A DNA stretch of 64,000 bases from Trebonia sp963822615 (GTDB lineage: Bacteria > Actinomycetota > Actinomycetes > Streptosporangiales > Streptosporangiaceae): assembly GCA_963822615.1 (NCBI GenBank), contig CAWGIM010000015.1, positions 558,001-622,000 on the forward strand, in the 5' to 3' direction. Shown piece after piece: positions 33,013 through 42,220 of the stretch. The notes beneath the pieces were generated by a model. It saw only the letters and a list, made by a program, of their open reading frames with translations, was not told the origin of the DNA and did not search any database. Numbering within the stretch: position 1 is the stretch's first letter; each line of letters opens with the position of its first letter. Position numbers and translations under genes: made by a program.

Positions 33013-34567
33013 CTAGCGGGTGATTACCGTGATTAACCGGCTTTCCGCCAGCTCCCAGCGGCCCCGCCCGGCCGCCTTGGCCCGGTAGAGCGCCCGGTCG
33101 GCCGCTGCCATCACCGAGTCCGGGCTGTCGCCCGCCGCCGCCAGGGCGGCCCCGATGGACACCGACGGGCGCAGCGGCCCGCTGTCCAGCATGACCGGCC
33201 GGCACACGGACCGCAGCACCCGCTCGGCTAGCCGGCCCGCCTCGTCCGCGGTTGGCACCGGGTAGGCGATCAGCACGAACTCGTCGCCGCCGAACCGGCC
33301 GGCGATGTCACCGGACCGGGTGGCCTGCGCCAGCCGCTGCCCGATCTCGGTCAGCAGCTGGTCGCCCGCCGCGTGCCCGAGCGTGTCGTTGATCTGCTTG
33401 AAGTGGTCCACGTCGCAGAACAGCACCGCGATCCGGCCCCCGGCCGGGTCACCGGAACCGCCCGGGCCGCCCGGCCGCTGACTCGGTGAGCGCCTCCGTC
33501 AGCCGGTCGAGCACCAGCGCCCGGTTGGCCAGGCCGGTGAGCTGGTCATGGGTGGCCGCATGGGCGAACCGGGCCTGGATGGTGCGCAGCTGGGTGATGT
33601 CCTCCACCTGGGTGAGGATCAGCCGCGCGCCCGGCTCGGTCTCCGGGACCAGCGGGGTGCGGTTGACCCGGCCGAAGATCTCGCTGCCGTCCGGCCGGGT
33701 GAAGTGCACCTCGTACTGGCCGGGGGCGGCGTCCGCCGGGCGGCTGCGCGGGCCGCCGGGCGGGCTGAGCTCGGCCGCCGGGCGGCCGAGGAGGTCGGCC
33801 GCGTCCCGGCCCAGCAGGCGCGCGCAGGCCGGGTTGACCCGGGTGAGGCAGCCGTCCTCGGTCATCAGCGCGATGGCGATCGGCGAGCGGTCGAACATGG
33901 CCCGGAACAGCTGCTCGGAGTCGGACATCAGGGTGTGGATGCGGGCGTGCTCGATCGCCAGCGCCGCGTGGGTGGCGAACTGCTCGAGCAGCCGGCGCTG
34001 CGCCATCCCCGGCTGCCTGCCGCCGGCCGGCAGGTCCACGCTGATCTGGCCGATCAGCGTGCCGTCGGGGGCGTTCAGCGGGGCCAGCAGGATGTCCTTC
34101 GGGTGCCAGGTGCCCGGCTCGTCGGGCTGCGTGGCCGGCGGGGTCCAGCCCGGGACCGGGTCGCTGACCCCGTTGTCCTTGCGGTGGTCGAGGAACCGCA
34201 GCTCGCCCCAGGGCTCGCAGGCGGCGAGGAGGGCCCGCACGTCGTCGGCGGGCGCGCAGGTGCCGAGCATGGCCTGCACCGCGTCGTCCGGCCCGGCCAC
34301 CGCGGCCGCCTCGCACACGTCGTCGGGCCGGATGAGGTTGACCACGGCGACCCCGAACCCCAGGTGGTCGACCACCGCCTGCGCGACGACCTGCAGTGTC
34401 TCCCGGAGGTCGAGGCTCACCGCGATGCGCCGGGCGACCTGCGCGAGCAGGGCGGCCGCGGCGGCGGCGTCCGCCCCGTGACCGCCCGGCCGGTACCCGT
34501 CCGTGGTCCCTGGCGCCGGCTCGCTCGCCGGCAGCGCGCTGCCGACCGCGCACGCCGCGTTTGCCAT
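33013..34567 (-). pseudogene. GAF-PAS-GGDEF diguanylate cyclase, frameshifted in this sequence
   Basis: From ATG 34567 the first frame encodes a GAF domain (about 40-210), a PAS domain (LFRAMFDRSPIAIALMTEDG, then the PAC segment to VEDITQL) and the start of the GGDEF domain (HDQLTGLANRALVLDRL). It stops at 33449. The second frame continues LFCDVDHFKQINDTLGHAAGD, the inhibitory-site RxxD (RSGD), GGDEF and ALYRAKAAGRGRW to 33013. One indel in the G/C run at about 33455-33475 separates them. Restored, it would be a c-di-GMP synthase of about 515 residues. No EAL domain is present. Confidence 0.88.
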
Positions 34568-34751
34568 GCCTGCCCCGTTCCCTGTCCGGTGCCCGCCCGC
34601 GCTCTGCAGAGCCTGATGAGTCTTGAACGCACCAATTGAACTAAATGTTACCGGGTGGCTACGATCTGGCGGGCGGGGAAGATGTTCCAGGTGCGCGAAT
34701 ACCGCGCTCGGTGGGAAGATCCAGGCGGGACCAGGCGGCGGGAGGCACGGC

Positions 34752-36254
34752 ATGGCAGAGATCCGCTACGTGATCGTTTCCGACCTGCACTTCGGGGCCG
34801 AGAACAGCGTGCTGACGGCGCTGTCCGAGCGCGCGCCGGGCAGCGGCGGGACCGGGTTCGCGGCGCTGCCGCAGCAGCCCAGCGCGGTGCTGGCCGGCCT
34901 GGTGGCCGGCCTGCGTGAGCTCACCAGGGGGCAGGACCGGCCGCCGACGCTGATCCTGGCGGGCGACATCCTCGACCTGGCCCTGTCGCCGGACGAGGTC
35001 ACCACCATGGTGTACCGGCTGTTCGCGCACCTGGCGTTCGACGACGGGCCGCCGGTGTTCGACCGGGTGGCGCACTACGTGCCGGGCAACCACGACCACC
35101 ACGAGTGGGAGATCGCCCGGGAGAGCCAGTACCTGAGCTACGCCTGCGCGCAGCCGCCGCAGGCCCCGCTCGACGCCCCGTGGCACACCACCAGGCTGGC
35201 GCCCGGCGACGAGCGGCCGGCCGCCAGCTCGGCCCTGCTGACCGGGCTGACCCGGGTGCAGGCGGGCGGCGACAACCGCATCGAGGTGCGGATGTCCTAC
35301 CCGAACCTGGCGCTGCGCACCCCGGACGGCCGCCGCGCGCTGGTGGTGAGCCACGGGCACTTCACCGAGTCGATCTACACGCTGATGTCCCGGCTGCGCT
35401 CGGTCCTGTACCCGGGCCAGGGGGGTCTGCCGCAGGACATCGAGCAGCTTGAGCAGGAGAACTTCGCCTGGATCGACTTCTTCTGGTCTACCCTCGGCCG
35501 GTCCGGCCAGGTGGGGGCGGACGTGGGGTTCATCTACGCCGACCTGGCCAGCCCGCAGGACGTCGACGCCTTCGTGCACAACCTGATCGCGGCCCTGCTG
35601 GCCAAGGGCAAGGGGCCGTCCTGGCTGCACCCGGCCGAGCGGGCGGTGCTGAACGCGATCTTCCGGCGGGAGGCCAACCGGATAGCGCGCAGCGAGCGCG
35701 GCACCCCGTCGGTGACGCTGTCGGCCGCCGGGCAGGCGGGGCTGCGCGGGTACCTGGAGGGCCCGGTCCGCAACCAGCTCCGGCAGGAGTGGGGCGAGCT
35801 GCCGGAGGAGACCACGTTCGTTTACGGGCACACCCACAAGCCGTTCACCAGCCGCTGGCAGCTCGCGGGCTACCAGTCGGCGGTCAACGTCGTCAACACC
35901 GGCGGCTGGGTGGTCGACACGGCCGACCCGGCGCCGGTCCAGGGCGGGGTGGCGGTGCTGGTCAGCGACGAGCTTGAAACCGCGTCGCTGCAGTTCTACC
36001 GGCAGGGAACCGGCCCCGTCCCGGTCCAGTTCCTGCCGCCGCCGTCCGGCCAGCAGCCCTCGGCCTGGCAGGCTGAGCTGGCGGGCCGGGTCGACCCGGC
36101 GGCCGAGCCGTGGGTGACCCTGGCCCGGGACGCGGCCGGGCTGGTGGACCAGCGGCACCGGCTGCAGGCGGCCACCGTGGCGCTGCGCGACATGATCCGC
36201 CACGGTGCCCCGCCGCCCGGTACCGCGCCGGTCAGCGAGCCGGGCCCGGGCTAG
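34752..36254 (+). CDS. Metallophosphoesterase (calcineurin-like)
   Basis: 500 residues; ATG 34752 with GGGAGG seven bases upstream. Metal-binding motifs in order: SDLHFGAE (D/H), LAGDILDL, VPGNHDHHEWE, VVSHGHFTES and VYGHTHKPFT. These are the dimetal ligands of calcineurin-like phosphoesterases. The insertion of about 250 residues between GNHD and GHTH, and a C-terminal extension after about 410, are larger than in typical small members. Substrate is unknown. It is divergent from the GGDEF gene across a 184-base gap, which may be coincidental or mean shared control. Confidence 0.9.
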   Translation: MAEIRYVIVSDLHFGAENSVLTALSERAPGSGGTGFAALPQQPSAVLAGLVAGLRELTRGQDRPPTLILAGDILDLALSPDEVTTMVYRLFAHLAFDDGPPVFDRVAHYVPGNHDHHEWEIARESQYLSYACAQPPQAPLDAPWHTTRLAPGDERPAASSALLTGLTRVQAGGDNRIEVRMSYPNLALRTPDGRRALVVSHGHFTESIYTLMSRLRSVLYPGQGGLPQDIEQLEQENFAWIDFFWSTLGRSGQVGADVGFIYADLASPQDVDAFVHNLIAALLAKGKGPSWLHPAERAVLNAIFRREANRIARSERGTPSVTLSAAGQAGLRGYLEGPVRNQLRQEWGELPEETTFVYGHTHKPFTSRWQLAGYQSAVNVVNTGGWVVDTADPAPVQGGVAVLVSDELETASLQFYRQGTGPVPVQFLPPPSGQQPSAWQAELAGRVDPAAEPWVTLARDAAGLVDQRHRLQAATVALRDMIRHGAPPPGTAPVSEPGPG

Positions 36255-36305
36255 CGGTCAACCGGGATCATCCGAACGGGTGCGGGCGGCGCGCCCCCGC
36301 TCCGG

Positions 36306-36875
36306 TCACAGGTCGAAGAAGACCGTTTCCCCCTCGCCCTGCAGCCGGATGTCGAAGCGCAGCAGCCCGTCCCCGGCCGGCACCGCGACGAGGGTGGCAC
36401 GGCGGCCCGCCGGGACCGCCTGCAGCACCGGGTCGGCGCTGTTGGCGGCGGCTTCATCGGGGAAGTAGACCCGGGTGACGGTGCGGTTGAGCATGCCGCG
36501 GGCGAACACCGACACGTCGACGTGCGGTGCCTGGACGCGGCCGTCGCCGGCCGGCACCGGGCCGGGCTTGCGGGTGACGATCTGGTAGCTGCCGTCGTGG
36601 CCGGTGGGGCAGCGGCCGAAGCCGCGGAAGCCCTGGTCGCCGCCGGGCAGCGGACCGCGGGGGTCGGCCGGGTGGGCGAACCGCCCGGCCGGGTCGGCCT
36701 GCCAGGTCTCGATCAGCCCGTCCGGCACCGGCTGGCCCGCCCCGTCGTACAGCCGCCCGAAGATGGTGACCGCCCCGGGGCTGCCCGCGGGCACCACGTA
36801 GGGGCCGTCCGGCCAGGGCAGCCGCATGGAGAAGTAGGGCCCGACGGTCTGCGACGGGGTAACCAGCTCAGGCAT
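36306..36875 (-). CDS. pcaG: Protocatechuate 3,4-dioxygenase, alpha subunit
   Basis: 189 residues, ATG 36875 overlapping the end of pcaH by 8 bases. Partner of PcaH in the intradiol dioxygenase that opens protocatechuate to 3-carboxy-cis,cis-muconate. TPSQTVGPYFSMRLPW at the N-terminus, GLIETWQADPAGRFAHP and APHVDVSVFARGMLNR are typical of the alpha subunit. The iron-ligand tyrosines and histidines of the beta chain are replaced here, as normal for PcaG. Last gene of the pobA-pcaH-pcaG run written in reverse map order: pobA, pcaH, pcaG. Confidence 0.95.
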   Translation of the reverse strand: MPELVTPSQTVGPYFSMRLPWPDGPYVVPAGSPGAVTIFGRLYDGAGQPVPDGLIETWQADPAGRFAHPADPRGPLPGGDQGFRGFGRCPTGHDGSYQIVTRKPGPVPAGDGRVQAPHVDVSVFARGMLNRTVTRVYFPDEAAANSADPVLQAVPAGRRATLVAVPAGDGLLRFDIRLQGEGETVFFDL

Positions 36876-37623
36876 GAGGCTCCTCGAAGACGCTGGCGCG
36901 GTGACCGCGCAGCACGATGTCGAACTGGTAGGCCAGCGCCCACTCGGGCTGGGTTTCCTCCATCGAGAACTCGGAGATCATCAGGGCCCGCGCGGCGGCG
37001 TCGGGTACCGAGTTCCAGATCGGGTCGTAGCGCAGCAGCGGGTCGCCCGGGAAGTACATCTGGGTGACCAGCCGCTGGGTGAACGCCCGGCCGAACAGGC
37101 TGAAGTGGATGTGCGCGGGCCGCCAGGCGTTGCGGTGGTTGCCCCACGGGTAGGAGCCGGGCTGGATGGTGACGAACCGGTAGCGGCCGCCTGAGTCGGT
37201 AATGGCCCGCCCGGTGCCGCCGAAGTTGGGGTCGAGCGGGGCCGGGTGGTGCTCGCGGCTGTGCCGGTAGCGGCCGGCCGCGTTGGCCTGCCAGACCTCG
37301 ATCAGCGTGTCCGGGACCGGCCGCCCGCCGGAGTCGCGGACCTGGCCGAAGACGATGATCCGCTGCCCGATCGGCTCCCCGCCGCACTGGGTGGTCAGGT
37401 CGGCGTCCTGCATGGTGATCAGCCCGTCGCCGAGCAGCGGCCCGGTCACCTCGGTGAGCCGCTGCGGCAGCAGCACCAGCGGCTGGCGCGGGTGGCGCAG
37501 CGCGGTCGACTTGTAGCCGGGGTCGTCCGGCGGCGGGTGGTTGCCCGCGGCCGGGTGCTCGTACTCCGGCAGCTCGAACTCGCCCGCGTCGGCCCGCCAC
37601 AGCCCGTGCTCAGAAATGGTCAT
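36868..37623 (-). CDS. pcaH: Protocatechuate 3,4-dioxygenase, beta subunit
   Basis: 251 residues, ATG 37623. Catalytic subunit carrying the non-haem Fe(III). Ligands are visible as Tyr in AAGRYRHSREHH, Tyr in PGSYPWGN, and the two His of RPAHIHFSLFG. GQRIIVFGQVRDSGGRPVPDTLIEVWQANAAGRY is the family core. Follows pobA by 18 bases and overlaps pcaG, so the three are co-transcribed. The downstream pathway genes (pcaB, pcaC/L, pcaD) are not in this window. Confidence 0.96.
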   Translation of the reverse strand: MTISEHGLWRADAGEFELPEYEHPAAGNHPPPDDPGYKSTALRHPRQPLVLLPQRLTEVTGPLLGDGLITMQDADLTTQCGGEPIGQRIIVFGQVRDSGGRPVPDTLIEVWQANAAGRYRHSREHHPAPLDPNFGGTGRAITDSGGRYRFVTIQPGSYPWGNHRNAWRPAHIHFSLFGRAFTQRLVTQMYFPGDPLLRYDPIWNSVPDAAARALMISEFSMEETQPEWALAYQFDIVLRGHRASVFEEPHA

Positions 37624-37641
37624 GTTGCTGCTCCTAACGCC

Positions 37642-38817
37642 TCAGAACCCGATCGGCAGGCCCGCGTAGTTCTCCGCCAGGCCGGTCGCGCCGGCCGTGC
37701 TCGAGGTCACCCAGCGGAGCTGGGAGAGCTGAAGCTGGGCGTCGAAGGGGTCGCCCGAGATGTGCAGCATGGTGGTCATCCACCAGGAGAAGTGCTCGCT
37801 GCGCCAGACCCGGCGCAGCGCCGTGTCGGAGTAGGCGTCCGCCAGCGCGCCGTCGTTCTTGCCGACCAGCCGCGCGAGGGCGGGGGCGAGCAGCGCGACG
37901 TCGGCGATGGCCAGGTTGAGGCCCTTGGCCCCGGTCGGGGGGACGGTGTGGGCGGCGTCGCCGGCCAGGAACAGCCGCCCGTGGCGCATCGGTGACTGGA
38001 CGAAGGACCGCATCGGCAGCACGCTCTTGTCGGTCACCGGGCCGGGGGTCAGGGTCCAGCCGTGCTGACCGTGGCCGAGCCGGGTGGCCAGCGCCGCCCA
38101 GATGCGGTCGTCGGGCCAGTCGGCGGTGTCGGTGCCGTTGGGGACCTGCAGGTACAGCCGGCTGACGGTGGCCGAGCGCATGGAGTGCAGGGCGAACCCG
38201 TCCGGGTGCCAGGCGTAGATCAGCTCGTCGGTCGACGGCGCCACGTCGGCCAGGATGCCGAGCCAGGAGTACGGGTAGACCCGCTCCCAGGTGCTGGTCC
38301 GGGCGGCGGGCACGGCGGCCCGGCTGGGGCCGAACGACCCGTCGCAGCCCGCCACCGCGACCGCGTCCACCCGCTGCGGCGTCCCGGTGGCATCAGTAAA
38401 GGTGACGAACGGGTGGTCGGTGTCTAGGTCGTGCAGCGCCGCGCCCGAGGTCTCGTAGCGGACCGTGCGCCCGGCTGCCTCGCTGGCGGCGACCAGGTCG
38501 GCCTGCAGCTGGGTCTGCCCGTAGACCCAGACGCTGCGCCCGGCCAGCTCGGTGAAGTCCAGGTGGTGCCGCTCGGACGGCCATTGCAGGTAGATGCCGC
38601 GGTGCTCGTCGCCGTGGGCCTCGATCCCGGTGCCGAGCCCGGCCGCCCGCAGCAGCTCGACGCTGGAGCTCTCCAGGATGCCGGCCCGGATCCGGGCGGC
38701 GACGTACTCCTTGCTCCGGGTCTCGATGACGACCGACGCGATGCCGTCGGCCGCCAGCAGGTGGGCGAGCAGCAGCCCGGCCGGCCCGGCTCCGATGATG
38801 GCCACGTCAGTGCGCAT
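37642..38817 (-). CDS. pobA: 4-hydroxybenzoate 3-monooxygenase
   Basis: 391 residues; ATG 38817, the standard PobA start MRTDVAIIGAGPAGLLLAHLL. FAD/NADPH enzyme hydroxylating 4-hydroxybenzoate to protocatechuate, the substrate of the next two genes' product. Other motifs: RIRAGILESSSVELLR, VAVAGCDGSFGPSR (DG motif), GRLFLAGDAAHTVPPTGAKGLNLAIADV (GD motif). No Shine-Dalgarno site is seen; a TATAAC -10 hexamer seven bases upstream suggests a leaderless transcript. An IclR-type gene lies immediately upstream in the same direction. Confidence 0.95.
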   Translation of the reverse strand: MRTDVAIIGAGPAGLLLAHLLAADGIASVVIETRSKEYVAARIRAGILESSSVELLRAAGLGTGIEAHGDEHRGIYLQWPSERHHLDFTELAGRSVWVYGQTQLQADLVAASEAAGRTVRYETSGAALHDLDTDHPFVTFTDATGTPQRVDAVAVAGCDGSFGPSRAAVPAARTSTWERVYPYSWLGILADVAPSTDELIYAWHPDGFALHSMRSATVSRLYLQVPNGTDTADWPDDRIWAALATRLGHGQHGWTLTPGPVTDKSVLPMRSFVQSPMRHGRLFLAGDAAHTVPPTGAKGLNLAIADVALLAPALARLVGKNDGALADAYSDTALRRVWRSEHFSWWMTTMLHISGDPFDAQLQLSQLRWVTSSTAGATGLAENYAGLPIGF

Positions 38818-38824
38818 AGCCAAT

Positions 38825-38879
38825 GTTATAGAGCTGGCCCGCGCAGCCCCGCCAGCTGGCACTTCCGTTGACCGGAAGT
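38825..38879 (-). promoter_or_regulatory. pobA promoter region with perfect inverted repeat (candidate IclR operator)
   Basis: On the minus strand, TATAAC (38830-38825) sits seven bases before the pobA ATG. Farther upstream, ACTTCCG (38861-38867) and CGGAAGT (38873-38879) form a perfect 7-bp inverted repeat with a 5-base spacer, about 30 bases before the -10 hexamer and ending in the IclR stop codon. IclR-family activators of pob/pca genes bind upstream of the promoter; assignment here is inference. Confidence 0.55.
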
Positions 38880-39631
38880 CAGTCGCGGCTCAGGTTCCGC
38901 GCGATTCCCTGGGCGGCTACCTGCAGCGCGGGCACCAGGCGGGCGCGGCGGCGGAGGTCGGGCAGCACGATGCCCAGCGACGCCACCGTGTGCCCGCCGA
39001 CGCTGACCGGGATGGCGATGGAGCAGGCGCCGAGGCTCATCTCCTCGGTCGTGGTGGCGTAGCCGTCCCGGGTGACGTGCCTGAGCTGGCTGGCCAGCAG
39101 GCCCGGCTGGATCACGGTGTAGGGGGTGAACCGCTGCAGCGGCGCCGCCAGCACCTCCTGCCTGACCGGGGCGGGCGCGTGCGCCAGCAGCACCTTGCCC
39201 ACGCCGGTGGAGTGCAGCGGCAGGCGGCTGCCGGTCTTGCTCAGCACCGGGACCGACGCGTGCCCGGAGACGTGATCCAGGTACAGGGCGCGCGCCCCGT
39301 CCAGCACCGCCAGGTGGACGGTGGCCAGGGTGGCGCCGTACAGGTCCTGCAGGAACGGTGACGCCACGTCCCGCAGGTCGGTCTGCACCGGGGCGAGCAG
39401 CCCGAGGTCCCACAGCCGCCGCCCGATGACGTAGCGCCCGTGGCCGTCCCGCCGCAGCGCCCCCCAGGCGGTCAGCTCCCCGGTCAGCCGGTGCGCGGTG
39501 GGCAGCGTCAGCCCGGCCCGCTGCGCGATCTCGGTCAGCGTCTGCGCCCGGTGCCCGGCGTCGAAGCTGCCGAGGACCGCCAGCGCGCGCGAGGTGACGC
39601 TGACACCGGGCTTGCCAGTCGCCCGCGGCAT
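38879..39631 (-). CDS. IclR-family regulator (PobR/PcaR/PcaU-type)
   Basis: 250 residues, ATG 39631 directly after the pgm stop. Winged helix-turn-helix: SRALAVLGSFDAGHRAQTLTEIAQRAGLTLPTAHRLTGELTAWGALRR. The effector domain covers about 85-250, with LYLDHVSGHASVPVL, LPLHSTGVGKVLLAHA and YATTTEEMSLGACSIAIPV. Location just upstream of pobA-pcaHG suggests it senses 4-hydroxybenzoate or protocatechuate and controls that operon. It could be co-transcribed with pgm, from which it is separated by one base. Confidence 0.92.
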   Translation of the reverse strand: MPRATGKPGVSVTSRALAVLGSFDAGHRAQTLTEIAQRAGLTLPTAHRLTGELTAWGALRRDGHGRYVIGRRLWDLGLLAPVQTDLRDVASPFLQDLYGATLATVHLAVLDGARALYLDHVSGHASVPVLSKTGSRLPLHSTGVGKVLLAHAPAPVRQEVLAAPLQRFTPYTVIQPGLLASQLRHVTRDGYATTTEEMSLGACSIAIPVSVGGHTVASLGIVLPDLRRRARLVPALQVAAQGIARNLSRD

Positions 39632-39632
39632 G

Positions 39633-41279
39633 TCAGCCGCCGATGGCCTCGGCGACGATCGCCCGCGCCTCTTCCTGGATGGCGGCCAGCTGCCCGGGCC
39701 CGCGGAATGACTCGGCGTACAGCTTGTAGACGTCCTCGGTGCCCGACGGGCGGGCCGCGAACCAGCCGGTCTCGGTGACCACCTTGAGCCCGCCGACCGG
39801 CGCGCCGTTGCCGGGGGCGGTGGTCAGCGCGGCCAGGATCTTCTCGCCCGCCAGCTCGCTGGCGGGCACCTGCTCCGGCGACAGCTTGGCCAGCACGGCC
39901 TTCTGCTCGCGGGTGGCGGGGGTGTCCACCCGGGCGTAGGCCGGCGCGCCGTAGCGGTCGATCAGGCCCGCGTAGAGCTGGGACGGGGTCTGCCCGGTGA
40001 CCGCGGTGATCTCCGAGGCGAGCAGGGCCAGGATGATGCCGTCCTTGTCGGTGGTCCACACCGAGCCGTCGCGCTGCAGGAAGGACGCGCCCGCGCTCTC
40101 CTCGCCGCCGAACGCGACCGACCCGTCGAGCAGGCCGGGGACGAACCACTTGAACCCGACCGGCACCTCGAGCAGCGGGCGGCCGAGGCCCGCCGTCACC
40201 CGGTCGATCATCGAGGAGCTGACCAGGGTCTTGCCTACCGCCGCGGCGGCCGGCCAGCCGTCCCGGTGCCGGTACAGGTAGTCGATGGCGACGGCCAGGT
40301 AGTGGTTGGGGTTGAGCAGCCCGCCGTCCGGGGTGACGATGCCGTGCCGGTCGGAGTCGGTGTCGTTGCCGGTGGCGATGCTGAACTCGTGCTGCCGGCT
40401 GATCAGGCTGGCCATCGCGTACGGCGACGAGCAGTCCATCCGGATCTTGCCGTCCCAGTCCAGCGTCATGAACCGGAACGTCGGGTCGACCGCGGGGTTC
40501 ACCACCGTCAGGTCCAGGCCGTAGCGCTCGCCGATCTCGCCCCAGTAGGCGACGCTGGCGCCGCCGAGCGGGTCGGCGCCGATGCGGATGCCCGCCCCCT
40601 TGATCGCGGCCAGGTCCACCACCTGGTCGAGGGCGGCCACGTAGCTGCCGAGGAAGTCGAATGCCCCGGTGGTGTCGGCCGCCATCGCCCGCGCGTACGG
40701 CATCCGGCGGACCGCCTTCAGCCCGCCCGCGAGCAGCTCGTTGGCCCGGTCCTGGATCTCCCTGGTGACGTCGGTGCCGGCCGGGCCGCCGTCCGGCGGG
40801 TTGTACTTGAAGCCGCCGTCGGCGGGCGGGTTGTGCGACGGGGTGACCACGATCCCGTCCGCCTGCGGGCCTTCCTTGCCCGCGCCGGCGTTGTGGGCCA
40901 GGATCGCCCGCGAGATGGCCGGCGTGGGGGTGTAGCCGCCGCGGGAGTCCACCAGCACCCGCACCCCGTTGGCGGCGAGCACCTCGAGCGCGCTGGCGGT
41001 CGCGGGCTCGGACAGCGCGTGGGTGTCGGCTCCCAGGTAAAGCGGGCCGTCGATCCCCTTGGTGGCGCGATACTCGCAGATCGCCTGGGTAGTGGCGAGG
41101 ATGTGATCCTCGTTGAACGTCGCCGTGAAGGCGGAGCCGCGGTGCCCGGAGGTGCCGAACGACACCCGTTGCGCGGGCTCGGCCGGGTCGGGGTGCACCG
41201 TGTAATAGGCGGTGACCAGCTTGGCGACATTGACGAGGTCACCGGGGGCAGCGGGCTGCCCGGCGCGCGGATCGGCCAT
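39633..41279 (-). CDS. pgm: Phosphoglucomutase (alpha-D-glucose phosphate-specific)
   Basis: 548 residues, ATG 41279. Interconverts glucose 1- and 6-phosphate. N-terminal FGTSGHRGSAFTATFNE, active-site phosphoserine in VVTPSHNPPADGGFKYN, Mg loop GNDTDSDRHGIV, sugar-binding GGEESAGASF and phosphate-binding ARPSGTEDVYKLYAES are all intact. Length matches the Pgm family. It shares direction with the IclR gene but has no obvious link to aromatic catabolism; the close spacing may simply reflect read-through. Confidence 0.97.
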   Translation of the reverse strand: MADPRAGQPAAPGDLVNVAKLVTAYYTVHPDPAEPAQRVSFGTSGHRGSAFTATFNEDHILATTQAICEYRATKGIDGPLYLGADTHALSEPATASALEVLAANGVRVLVDSRGGYTPTPAISRAILAHNAGAGKEGPQADGIVVTPSHNPPADGGFKYNPPDGGPAGTDVTREIQDRANELLAGGLKAVRRMPYARAMAADTTGAFDFLGSYVAALDQVVDLAAIKGAGIRIGADPLGGASVAYWGEIGERYGLDLTVVNPAVDPTFRFMTLDWDGKIRMDCSSPYAMASLISRQHEFSIATGNDTDSDRHGIVTPDGGLLNPNHYLAVAIDYLYRHRDGWPAAAAVGKTLVSSSMIDRVTAGLGRPLLEVPVGFKWFVPGLLDGSVAFGGEESAGASFLQRDGSVWTTDKDGIILALLASEITAVTGQTPSQLYAGLIDRYGAPAYARVDTPATREQKAVLAKLSPEQVPASELAGEKILAALTTAPGNGAPVGGLKVVTETGWFAARPSGTEDVYKLYAESFRGPGQLAAIQEEARAIVAEAIGG

Positions 41280-41371
41280 ACGGTAATGATCGCACAGCCG
41301 GCTATCCCGCCTGCCGCCAAGCAGCTGATCACGATCAAGTAGAGGAAACCCCTCGGAAACATTAGGTGCTG

Positions 41372-42220
41372 ATGATGGAATCCATGGAAAACCGCAGGCT
41401 GCTGATCGGGTGCGAGTTCACCTACGTCGCCGAGATCGCCACGCCGGTGGTGTTCCAGGTGCAGCCGGCCCCGTCGCCGCTGGTGTCGATCGACGACGCC
41501 CGCTGGTCGGCCGAGCCGGCCATGGTGATGCGGGGCTACACCGACCTGTACGGAAACCCCTGCACGCGGGCGGTGCTGCCGCCCGGCAAGTCGGCCTTCC
41601 GCTACCAGGCGGTGGCGGAGGTGCGCGACGCGACCGAGGACGTGTACGAGGACGCGCCCGAGCTGGCACCGGACGCGCTGCCGGACGACACGCTGATCTA
41701 CACCCTGCCCAGCCGCTACTGCCTGCCCGACGTGCTCGGCAGCGAGGCGTGGTCCCGGTTCGGCGGCCTGCCGCCGGGCTACCGCCGGGTGCGTGCGGTC
41801 TGCGACTACGTCCACGGCCACCTGACCTTCCAGTACGGCAGCTCGACGGCGCTGTCCAGCGCGGTCGACGTCAACCTGGCCGGCCGCGGCGTGTGCCGCG
41901 ACTTCACCCACCTGGCGATCTCGTTCTGCCGGGCGCTGAACATCCCCGCCCGGTACGTCTTCGGCTACCTGCCGGACATGGACGTGCCGCCCGACCCCGC
42001 CCCGATGGACTTCGCCGCCTGGATGGAGGTCTGGCTGGGCGACCGCTGGTGGACGTTCGACCCGCGCAACAACATCCCGCGCAAGGGCCGGGTAGTGATC
42101 GGCCGCGGCCGGGACGCCTCCGACGTCGCCATGGCGACCACCTTCGGCGGTCCCTTGCTTGAGTCGATGACCGTCCAGGCGGAGGAGCTGACCGTGCAGG
42201 CGCAGGGGGTGCCGGGGTGA
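41372..42220 (+). CDS. Transglutaminase-like protein lacking the usual catalytic histidine
   Basis: 282 residues from ATG 41372; GTG 41366 and ATG 41375 or 41384 are alternatives in the same frame. An N-terminal beta domain is followed by the papain-like transglutaminase core: RAVCDYVHGHLTFQYG, GRGVCRDFTHLAISFCRAL with C175, ARYVFGYLPD, and DRWWTFDPRNN with D230. At the His position the sequence is MDFAAWMEV (Ala215), whereas related proteins usually read HAW. Catalysis by the normal Cys-His-Asp triad therefore looks impaired. The stop overlaps the start of a second, intact family member. Confidence 0.88.
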   Translation: MMESMENRRLLIGCEFTYVAEIATPVVFQVQPAPSPLVSIDDARWSAEPAMVMRGYTDLYGNPCTRAVLPPGKSAFRYQAVAEVRDATEDVYEDAPELAPDALPDDTLIYTLPSRYCLPDVLGSEAWSRFGGLPPGYRRVRAVCDYVHGHLTFQYGSSTALSSAVDVNLAGRGVCRDFTHLAISFCRALNIPARYVFGYLPDMDVPPDPAPMDFAAWMEVWLGDRWWTFDPRNNIPRKGRVVIGRGRDASDVAMATTFGGPLLESMTVQAEELTVQAQGVPG

